A DNA stretch of 38,394 nt. It comes from Rhodospirillaceae bacterium (lineage in GTDB: Bacteria; Pseudomonadota; Alphaproteobacteria; UBA8366). Below are positions 1-6,209 of this stretch, in pieces (the stretch's first letter is position 1; every line of letters begins with the position of its first letter). The stretch is from NCBI GenBank assembly GCA_002711555.1, contig PARQ01000004.1, positions 1 to 38,394 on the forward strand, in the 5' to 3' direction. Position numbers and translations under genes: made by a program. The notes beneath the pieces are model-generated. The model was not told where the DNA came from. It saw only the letters and a program-made list of their open reading frames with translations, and did not search any database.

Positions 1-150
1 TACCTATCAGCTGACTACTACGTCACTGTTTTTGCAATTACAGCTGCAGTGTTGGGTCAAGTCGGCGTTACGATCGAGCGTTGGTTATTTTTTGCCGAAG
101 CTGAACATGTAGTAATGCTCTATTACGGTAGAGATAAAGTTCACGGCTGA
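1..150 (+). CDS. dmsC: DMSO reductase membrane-anchor subunit, C-terminal fragment
   Basis: The first 49 codons of the window are open in frame 1 and end at a TGA at 148-150; the gene starts outside the window. The end of the protein reads ERWLFFAEAEHVVMLYYG, which matches the C-terminal signature of DmsC-type anchors (typically RWLFFAEA.HVV.LYYG). In this family the subunit is a multi-helix inner-membrane protein that feeds quinol electrons to a molybdopterin reductase (DmsA) through an iron-sulfur subunit (DmsB). Only the last helix and the tail are visible, so the true substrate (DMSO, TMAO or another) cannot be told. Any dmsA/dmsB partners would lie before position 1. Confidence 0.75.
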   Translation, partial: YLSADYYVTVFAITAAVLGQVGVTIERWLFFAEAEHVVMLYYGRDKVHG

Positions 151-368
151 ACTGTAAAGCTTATGATATGACAATAAATTTTATTGATATGATTAATCCT
201 ACATAGACTGGGATTTTCCTGACAACCAGACACCGAGGTTCTGAAGTCGTGTCGCTTCCATTGTAAAATTTCTGTGGCAAAGCCAGGCTTTAATCTTTTT
301 TTTGGTGGGGCTCATGGCAATGTTGCTCAATGTACGGGAGGCTTTACAGACTGAAATCATGCATTTTT
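151..368. other. Intergenic region, 218 bp, with a weak terminator candidate
   Basis: This lies between the dmsC-like fragment and the convergent gene at 369-779. At about 279-306 a short inverted repeat (AAAGCC-A-GGCTTT) is followed after a few bases by eight T residues. It could be a factor-independent terminator for dmsC, but the stem can pair only about four bases once a loop is allowed. I see no coding signal. Confidence 0.35.
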
Positions 369-779
369 TCATTCAATGTCTGAAAAAACCACGATATGAG
401 TTGTGCCCGTCCTCTTCCCTTTATACTGAAGTTGATTAGGAAAACCGCGAACCTTATGCATCTTCCAGCAGCAAAATCCATCATGGCCACCACAAACAAA
501 CGGCAGCTTGTAACTTTCATATTTGTTACATAATTTGCCATCACTTGTAACCTTCCAAGTACCATCGCTCTCTAGCCAATCAATGCTACATCGGGCGTGA
601 AGGGTACCGTCAGAAAAATACGTTCGCGACCAACCGTTACTGAAATTAGCAAGTTTGCCTGACACTATACCTAATAACTCTATTTGTGAGATTTCACTCC
701 CTATCTCAGATTCATCTGCCTGTACCGTTGAACATAAGAACATGAAAATACTCAAAATTAGAATTTTTCTCTGTAACAT
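369..779 (-). CDS. Small secreted protein with conserved-looking cysteines, unknown function
   Basis: A 136-residue protein. Residues 1-21 look like a signal peptide (basic LQRK start, hydrophobic ILSIFMFLCSTV core, cut near VQA-DE), so export to the periplasm or beyond is likely. The mature part holds five cysteines (in HARCSID, KLCNKY, FVCGG and FCCWK), which suggests disulfide bonds. The pattern of a glycine-tryptophan turn (SDGTWKVTSDGKLC) preceded by FSDGTLHARC loosely recalls the DUF995 type of secreted protein (dGt...GtW.v.dg.lC). I treat that as a hint, not a call. An AGGGG lies just before the ATG. It is divergent from the membrane-protein gene at 832, with 52 bp shared between them. 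Confidence 0.6.
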   Translation of the reverse strand: MLQRKILILSIFMFLCSTVQADESEIGSEISQIELLGIVSGKLANFSNGWSRTYFSDGTLHARCSIDWLESDGTWKVTSDGKLCNKYESYKLPFVCGGHDGFCCWKMHKVRGFPNQLQYKGKRTGTTHIVVFSDIE

Positions 780-831
780 TTTCCCCTATTACTCCATAGA
801 TTAAATGAGAGTGGCATAATTTAGTGGTTCT

Positions 832-1275
832 ATGAAAAATAAAAAAAGCAAATGGTTGTTTAAAAAAGTATCAGCGGCCAAAGCGGCATCATATTTTATT
901 ATAGGCTACCCGTTTGTAGTTCCACTAGCGCTTACTGCATTTTGGAGCTATCCACTGTACGCAGGATTTTATGCAAATCTTTTCATAAATATTTCCATAC
1001 ATCTACTATGCTGCATCTTTGCATTTGCTATTGTGACCTTTCCCCTTTCGTATTTCAAAAATAAGTGGCGTCAAAACATTATGATGTGGTTTTTAGTTGT
1101 GCCGTTACAATTAGCGGGTCCGTTCTTATTTTTTCTCCTCTTAAATGATCAGATCAATCCATTATCGCAGCCAAAGGAGCCTTTAGATCTTTTAATAATT
1201 TTTGGGGCGTCATCCCATATGTATGCTTTGATCATTTTTTTTATTCCAAATAACAGTACACGGTCAGATAGCTGA
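832..1275 (+). CDS. Four-helix membrane protein, unknown function
   Basis: A 147-residue protein with a lysine-rich N-terminus followed by about four hydrophobic segments (near residues 20-40, 46-72, 82-103 and 117-138), so an inner-membrane location is expected. I recognise no family motif. The DNA is A+T rich: the line 841-900 has 19 G/C in 60. The stop codon is only 4 bp before the next gene's ATG at 1280, so the two are probably one transcript and may act together. Ribosome-site support is weak. Confidence 0.6.
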   Translation: MKNKKSKWLFKKVSAAKAASYFIIGYPFVVPLALTAFWSYPLYAGFYANLFINISIHLLCCIFAFAIVTFPLSYFKNKWRQNIMMWFLVVPLQLAGPFLFFLLLNDQINPLSQPKEPLDLLIIFGASSHMYALIIFFIPNNSTRSDS

Positions 1276-1279
1276 TGGA

Positions 1280-1936
1280 ATGCAGTATTCCTGTGATGAG
1301 CTTATGCGGATCCTCCCATATCAACCAGATCAAAGAGTAGGACTTACGATGCAGGTTTTTTTTAGTTGGCAACGGTCAGTATCCGGATATTTTATTGCCG
1401 ACGGAGATGGAAATCCTATAACAGACACATTTCTAATGTCCATAAGGGAATTATCTGATCTTGACCGAGCCTTGTGGCTATTGCCAAAGGGTCAACAACA
1501 AGAAACTATAAGACCTTTCGCTACCAAAGAGTACAGCCCGTGCCGTGAATTGGCTCTTACAATAACAAAGCAAGACTGGCTTACTGCAATCCTAAATTTT
1601 GCAAACGCCAACGGTTTGACGAGTGAATTTGAAGTTGGACGCGGTGAACCAGTTAACACATTGTTTCGATTGGCAACTGACTTAGCTAAAATGTTGACTT
1701 GGTTCGATGAAGCAAAAAATATATCAAATAGTACAACGCGGGAAAAATTCATTACCAAAATTTGTGAACTCTACAATCAATTAAAATGGGCAGACACACG
1801 TGCATGTCTTTACGCAGGTAACGATTTTTCACCGGTATTAACAATTGTGCCCACCTCACTCGGTCATGCTCTCTGGCTCGAATTCGGCTATATGATTCAA
1901 ACGCACGAAACTCGCTCATCAGAGTATGTTCGATAG
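1280..1936 (+). CDS. Unknown 218-residue cytoplasmic protein coupled to the membrane protein
   Basis: A mostly helical, soluble-looking 218-residue protein with no signal peptide and no membrane segment. I recognise no domain. The N-terminal third contains a short beta-rich part (SGYFIADGDGNPI); the rest is amphipathic helices. The ATG lies 4 bp after the stop of the upstream membrane protein, which suggests translational coupling. A competing 88-residue frame on the other strand (1492-1758) is shorter and has no support. That this is a real gene rests on its length, its place in a probable operon and its ordinary protein composition. Confidence 0.55.
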   Translation: MQYSCDELMRILPYQPDQRVGLTMQVFFSWQRSVSGYFIADGDGNPITDTFLMSIRELSDLDRALWLLPKGQQQETIRPFATKEYSPCRELALTITKQDWLTAILNFANANGLTSEFEVGRGEPVNTLFRLATDLAKMLTWFDEAKNISNSTTREKFITKICELYNQLKWADTRACLYAGNDFSPVLTIVPTSLGHALWLEFGYMIQTHETRSSEYVR

Positions 1937-2150
1937 CAATTGTTTTATCATTTTAATATCAATAACGTTTCCAGAGCGCTGCAGGATTCGCATTCAAGGC
2001 ATTTGCAAAAATTAGAAAGGACCAGCTTAAGGGACCAACAGACTAATTTCTTGCAACATAGCTTGATTTTTGTAAATATTTTAAGGGTATTACAACACCT
2101 AAACTTCATTTACAAAGGAAGACCTTAATCACCTTTTGCGCGAAACACAG

Positions 2151-3077
2151 ATGCATCTTAAATGGTACATGCAAATGCTAGCTTGGGTGAAAGTTTGGCA
2201 ACAAGCATCATTGATACAATTTAAAATAATAGTCTTATTTACATTGACGCTACCCCTGTTGTCTTGTCAGACATATCATAATATAGCGCCCAAACCAGTG
2301 CCCACTCACGGAGCAACAGGGCATTCAGTTAGTGAATTAACTTTATTAACCTACAATATAAGGACGGGTATCGGCACGGCTTCACCAGGAACCAGCCCTT
2401 ATCACACCCAAACATGGAAAAAAAATCTACCGCGTATAGCAGAGGCTATTCGTTCTACTGACGCAGATGTTGTCGCAGTCCAGGAGCTACTCGAAGGGCA
2501 AGAAAAAGAATTAGGTAGCCTTCTTGAAATGAACTACGCCTACGCTCGTCACGGCATCGTTGGTCCGGGTGACTGGTGGGGCGTCGGAATATTGTCAAAA
2601 TTTCCGATTACCTCTGCATTTCGTGATGTTCTAAGCACCGGCAGTGGCAACACTAGGTCCAACGCAGTAGTCACTTTGGAGATCAACGGTCAATCACACG
2701 TTTTTATAAGTATCCACAAAGATAAAGATCTTGGCGACGGGGTCTCAATTGAGCGTACAGCCGACACTGCTAATGAATTCACATGCGCAGTATCAGTTAT
2801 GGGTGATTTCAACCTTTGGCCGGATGATCCAATAATGCAGAAGATGCCCCTAAAGCTTGTTGATAGCGCCGACCAAGTTAACACTCCCGGCAGTAGGTTT
2901 TTAAAACGGGTCGGCACATTAAACGGCTCTCACCATACCGATCATGGCGGACGAATTGATGGAATTTGGATTGATCCAAATTTTTATCAGGTCACAGATA
3001 CTTATTTAATGGATAAAGAGTATTGGGATGCTTCGGATCACTATGGTGTTGTTACTCGGGTGCTTCTCAAAAAATAG
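2151..3077 (+). CDS. Endonuclease/exonuclease/phosphatase-family lipoprotein
   Basis: The protein carries the ordered motifs of the EEP superfamily (metal-dependent phosphodiesterases such as exonuclease III, DNase I and sphingomyelinase): LTYNIR with the metal/active-site Asn, VQELLEG with the Glu, SIHKDKD with the His, MGDFNLWPDD, RIDGIW, and SDHYGV with the final catalytic His. The N-terminus has a hydrophobic stretch ending in LPLLSC, a lipobox, so it is probably a lipid-anchored envelope enzyme. The substrate (nucleic acid, phospholipid or other phosphodiester) cannot be told. The interval between the His motif and GDFN is shorter than usual. The start is uncertain: a TTG at 2136 has AAGGAAG 14 bp upstream, and 2151 is the first ATG. 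Confidence 0.75.
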   Translation: MHLKWYMQMLAWVKVWQQASLIQFKIIVLFTLTLPLLSCQTYHNIAPKPVPTHGATGHSVSELTLLTYNIRTGIGTASPGTSPYHTQTWKKNLPRIAEAIRSTDADVVAVQELLEGQEKELGSLLEMNYAYARHGIVGPGDWWGVGILSKFPITSAFRDVLSTGSGNTRSNAVVTLEINGQSHVFISIHKDKDLGDGVSIERTADTANEFTCAVSVMGDFNLWPDDPIMQKMPLKLVDSADQVNTPGSRFLKRVGTLNGSHHTDHGGRIDGIWIDPNFYQVTDTYLMDKEYWDASDHYGVVTRVLLKK

Positions 3078-3107
3078 CATACAGGAGCTAATCTTCTAGA
3101 ACGCGTG

Positions 3108-3141
3108 TCTCAAACTCATCCGGGAGTCGTGCCGTTTGAGA
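3108..3141. repeat. Inverted repeat downstream of the EEP lipoprotein gene
   Basis: Perfect 8-bp arms TCTCAAAC (3108-3115) and GTTTGAGA (3134-3141) flank an 18-base loop, starting 31 bp after the EEP stop codon. No T-run follows on the plus strand, so a simple terminator is not convincing. It may be a protein-binding site or a chance match. Confidence 0.35.
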
Positions 3142-3264
3142 TGAATTCTTTGGTCATCTGCAACAATCATAGAATTCCTGTATTTAAAGAAACCCAAATG
3201 TGCATATCTGTAGCCAATGTAAGCAGCAGGCTATCACAGTTCAATTCCGTCGTGTGGCAACACA

Positions 3265-4149
3265 TTAGATCTCTGACAGCTTTAATTGTGCGATGGCAAT
3301 TCCAGACTCGCCGGCAACCGAATAGAGAAGATAAATTCTTTGTCCATCGTCGAACACAGCGGGGTCTCGGAGTTGACGCACTCGGCCTTTAGCGAGACCG
3401 CGTTCGGACGCTACGAGTTTGAGGCCGCCCCCTTCATAGTCGCGGTCCGGTTCAAGCAGTGGATTAGGTGAAGTAGGCGTCCAATCGTTCCAGTCATAGG
3501 TTAAGTCAATCTCGCTCCAGAGGATCCGCTCCGGCGTATCGCCAACCTGAGTATAAAAAATGATTAATCGGTCCTGCAGCACCAGCAGGGCAGAATGGCG
3601 CATGCCGGGTTCGAATGGGTTTGGTCCAGTTTCGAAATTGGTCAGCCCATCGCGTGAGCGATAGAGCTGACCGGGCATGGCTATAGAATAATACCAACCG
3701 TCATGGCGGACGGTTCTCATATAAGGAAGGCCTAGTTGTTCAGCTTGCGCCTCGAAGGTGAGGCCATCGGCGGAAAGTGCTACGCGGGTAAATTGTTTCT
3801 GCCCAGTATACGTTGGTTTAGGCGCACCATGGTAGTAAAGGCGGATGCATTTTTCTTCATCGTCTACCAATACGTCAGGTGAGGCTATATGCCCCTGGAA
3901 TAGGCTCTGATTGAGCGGTAGCACTCCCGGTTCATATGTTTGCCATGGACCTTGCAGGTCGTTGGCATATGCAAGCCGAATATAGCGCCCATCGTGATGT
4001 CCAAAGTATAAATAGTATTTTCCTAGTGGATTTTTGATCCAGCCAGGCACCTCGATCAACGTGGGTCCGTTAACATTATCGCCCATGCGCGCATCCATAT
4101 TAGGACGAATAATTGGCCCGTCGGCGAACCGTTCAATATCGATTTTCAT
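3265..4149 (-). CDS. Five-bladed beta-propeller, glycoside-hydrolase-like protein
   Basis: A 294-residue protein read from the ATG at 4147-4149, which has a GAGAG ribosome site eight bases upstream; a longer frame to 4194 lacks one. Repeated blade motifs are visible: GKYYLYFGHHDG, ASPDVLVDDEEKCIRLYYHG, MPGQLYRSRDG, and the final RDPAVFDDGQRIYLLYSVAGE. These match the GH43/GH32-like and mannoside-phosphorylase-like five-bladed propeller proteins that act on or bind sugars. No signal peptide is seen, so it is likely cytoplasmic. Its DNA is clearly richer in G+C than its neighbours (37 of 60 in the line 3361-3420), a sign of separate origin. Its start faces the recombinase remnant. The substrate is unknown. 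Confidence 0.75.
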   Translation of the reverse strand: MKIDIERFADGPIIRPNMDARMGDNVNGPTLIEVPGWIKNPLGKYYLYFGHHDGRYIRLAYANDLQGPWQTYEPGVLPLNQSLFQGHIASPDVLVDDEEKCIRLYYHGAPKPTYTGQKQFTRVALSADGLTFEAQAEQLGLPYMRTVRHDGWYYSIAMPGQLYRSRDGLTNFETGPNPFEPGMRHSALLVLQDRLIIFYTQVGDTPERILWSEIDLTYDWNDWTPTSPNPLLEPDRDYEGGGLKLVASERGLAKGRVRQLRDPAVFDDGQRIYLLYSVAGESGIAIAQLKLSEI

Positions 4150-4220
4150 ATAAGCTCTCTCATTTCTCGCAAGAAACCTGTTTCCGTCTGGCATGCTACC
4201 TAATTATCATAGGGTGTTTT

Positions 4221-4515
4221 TACTTCTGTGAGAATGGAAGCAAATTAAATCAAATCCCACCATGGGGATTACGTAGGAGAGCATTTTCTCCGACGCAGCC
4301 AAAAGGTTGGCATTAAAATACGCTTCCATGACTTGCGCCATACTCATATAAGCCTGTGCTTGAAAAATAAATTACCAATTGAGTATGTCGGCAAGCGCGT
4401 AGGTCATAAATCAATAACGATGACGTGGGATACCCATAGCCACTGGATCAATGATGATGACGACAACATGATGGAAGTGTTCAATAGGCAACATTATGAG
4501 AACAAGCGCCTATAA
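4221..4515 (+). pseudogene. Tyrosine recombinase (phage-type integrase), decayed C-terminal remnant
   Basis: From 4249 to the TAA at 4513-4515 one frame encodes about 88 residues with the C-terminal signature of phage-type integrases: KVGIKIRFHDLRHTHISL (box II with HxxR), then YVGKRVGHKSITMT (the late His), then WDTHSHW. In active enzymes this last motif is DTYSH and the Tyr is the DNA-cleaving nucleophile; here it is His (codon CAT at 4435-4437). A TAA at 4246-4248 blocks the frame upstream. A further integrase-like scrap, FCENGSKLNQ at about 4224-4253, lies in another frame, suggesting a frameshift. The catalytic core N-terminal part is gone. It lies 69 bp from the 3' end of tRNA-Glu, the usual integration site for this family. 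Confidence 0.85.
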
Positions 4516-4519
4516 TTAC

Positions 4520-4540
4520 GTGACCCATATTGTGACCCAT
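4520..4540 (+). repeat. Tandem GTGACCCAT repeats between recombinase remnant and tRNA-Glu
   Basis: GTGACCCAT occurs at 4520-4528 and again at 4532-4540, twelve bases apart. GTGACCC recurs at 4587-4593 at the tRNA-Glu 3' end. Short direct repeats in this position are often recombinase or excisionase arm sites. That reading is inferred from position. Confidence 0.5.
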
Positions 4541-4584
4541 TTTTGAGTTTAGTCTAAAAAATCGCTTAAAGTCAGGAGGAAGAG

Positions 4585-4660
4585 TGGTGACCCCAGCGGG
4601 ATTTGAACCCGCGTTGCCGGCGTGAAAGGCCGGTGTCCTAGGCCTCTAGACGATGGGGTC
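4585..4660 (-). tRNA. tRNA-Glu (anticodon UUC)
   Basis: Read on the minus strand, a 76-nt cloverleaf begins GACCCCA and ends TGGGGTC-A-CCA, so the acceptor stem pairs fully and CCA is encoded. The anticodon arm CCGGC-CTTTCAC-GCCGG puts TTC at positions 34-36, giving glutamate. The T arm GCGGG-TTCAAAT-CCCGC is intact. Its 3' end faces the decayed recombinase, so it is the probable attachment site of a lost element, restored or left intact. Confidence 0.95.
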
Positions 4661-4945
4661 ATCTAGACAAAGCTACATAGTCTCAAGCGGCTTCCAACGT
4701 CAAGTATGGATTTAGCGATATTTGCCAAAAACGAATCTATATAGGCAAATAATTCCATAAATTTAAAATTTTGCCGGGTAAACTTTGCCGAGCATAAAAG
4801 TAATGATCTGGGTCGACTACTTTGCCGATAAACCCTAAGCACCTTTATGTATTTCGATGGCACGGCGTTTGCACGCCACATTTAATTAAATAGAGCAATT
4901 TCGCTAGAAAGAAATTCTGGTGATGTTAACCGTAGGGCATCCCAA

Positions 4946-6193
4946 ATGACTCTTATTGGCAATTTTTCTCCATCGATTTCGGCAATCCGTTCAAACGCGA
5001 AATCATATGACGTCATAGGCGAAAACATCGCGAATTCACGGACGCCTGGCTATAAAGCTGCCAGCACGCGTTTTGCAGAGCAAATCGCAGGAAAAAATGA
5101 TGGAGCACGAGGTTCATTCGGAGGCGTAAAGCCAGTTGTCCAACGCTTTATAGATCAAGCTGGCAGTGTGAGTACTACAAACGGGCCCCTTGATGTCGCC
5201 ATCCAAGGAAAAGGTTTCTTTGTAACAAATGCTGATGAATCCGGTGGAGAAGAATTCCAATTTACGCGTAGCGGACAATTTGGATATACCGTGCTTGATA
5301 CGAGCGGCACTGAAGAAACCTACATCACCGATATATCAGGTCAGTTTGTCTTTGGGTGGCCTGCCGATAGTGACGGAACCTCATTTACGACTGGTACGGG
5401 CATAGAATCTTTAGTTGCAATTCAAATTGATGAAGACGCTAGTGTGTATGAACCTGATGCCACTACCGTTGCTTCATATGATGCCAATCTCTCTGCTGAC
5501 GTTGCAAATGGCACTTCATACACAAGTAAAATTGGTATTTTCGACGAGGCAGGTAATGAGAATGCCATGAAACTAACATTTACAAAATCAGGCATCAACG
5601 CGTGGGATTTTGATATAGAAGTAGCTAATAGTGATCTCACTACTGGGGTAGTGCCGACTATGGCGTTGACATTTGATGCTTCCGGAAATCTTACCTCCGA
5701 TACATCTACCGATGTAACACCAACATTTACTGAGCCAGATAGCGGATCAACAACTGTAACTTTAGATATATCCAATCTAACTCAATATGCAGGTAATAAT
5801 ATAGTTCGTCGGATTACGCGTAATGGTAATGTAGAAGGGTCTCTTCAAACCTTAACCTTTAACCGAGATGGCATTCTCTCAGGAAACTTTAGTAATGGAG
5901 AGAGTAAAAACCTTTACAAATTACCAGTAACCGTAGTTACAAGTCCAAACCTCATGGACCTTCGGACCCATTCACATTTTGCTTTATCTGCTGGCTCTGG
6001 AGATGTGGAACTATATGAGGCCGACAATACCGATCAAGGCGCTTTTATTCCGGGCTCGCTAGAGGATTCGACTACCAGCATGGAGCTAGAATTCAGTCGC
6101 CTTATTGAAAATCAGCATGCATATTCATCCAATGTTCGTGCATTTACTGTAGCCGAAGAAATGTCACGGACAGCTACTAACCTTAAACAATAA
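4946..6193 (+). CDS. flgE: Flagellar hook protein FlgE
   Basis: A 415-residue protein with the rod/hook-family N-terminus (residues about 15-40, GENIANSRTPGYKA), a middle that is rich in Thr/Ser/Asp and low in Cys as in extracellular axial proteins (FlgE D2 region), and the matching C-terminal helix (EFSRLIENQHAYSSNVRAF to the end). The N- and C-terminal helices pair in the flagellar tube; the monomers form the hook joining basal body and filament after export by the flagellar type III system. It stands alone: neither flgD nor any other hook or rod gene is beside it. The upstream 285 bp after tRNA-Glu hold no other gene. Ribosome-site support is weak (GTAGGG). Confidence 0.9.
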   Translation: MTLIGNFSPSISAIRSNAKSYDVIGENIANSRTPGYKAASTRFAEQIAGKNDGARGSFGGVKPVVQRFIDQAGSVSTTNGPLDVAIQGKGFFVTNADESGGEEFQFTRSGQFGYTVLDTSGTEETYITDISGQFVFGWPADSDGTSFTTGTGIESLVAIQIDEDASVYEPDATTVASYDANLSADVANGTSYTSKIGIFDEAGNENAMKLTFTKSGINAWDFDIEVANSDLTTGVVPTMALTFDASGNLTSDTSTDVTPTFTEPDSGSTTVTLDISNLTQYAGNNIVRRITRNGNVEGSLQTLTFNRDGILSGNFSNGESKNLYKLPVTVVTSPNLMDLRTHSHFALSAGSGDVELYEADNTDQGAFIPGSLEDSTTSMELEFSRLIENQHAYSSNVRAFTVAEEMSRTATNLKQ

Positions 6194-6209
6194 CAACATC
6201 ATAATGTGA

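Noticed and set aside
344..565. 73-codon frame overlapping the secreted protein gene
   Set aside because: It is in a different frame of the same strand as the secreted protein, which has a clean signal peptide and a better start.
1940..2128. 62-codon frame after the 218-residue protein gene
   Set aside because: It has no ribosome site, no motif, and an unlikely composition.
3105..3392. 95-codon frame at the end of the glycosidase-like gene
   Set aside because: It has no signal and partly overlaps the well supported propeller gene on the other strand.
4250..4267. tRNA T-arm-like string TCAAATCCC...TGGGG near the recombinase scar
   Set aside because: It matches the tRNA-Glu 3' end only in pieces and is in the opposite orientation. 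It could be a decayed att site, but a 9-base match is too weak to call.
4663..4881. 72-codon frame between tRNA-Glu and flgE
   Set aside because: It has no ribosome site or motif, and a composition rich in Arg and Ser, as expected from non-coding sequence.
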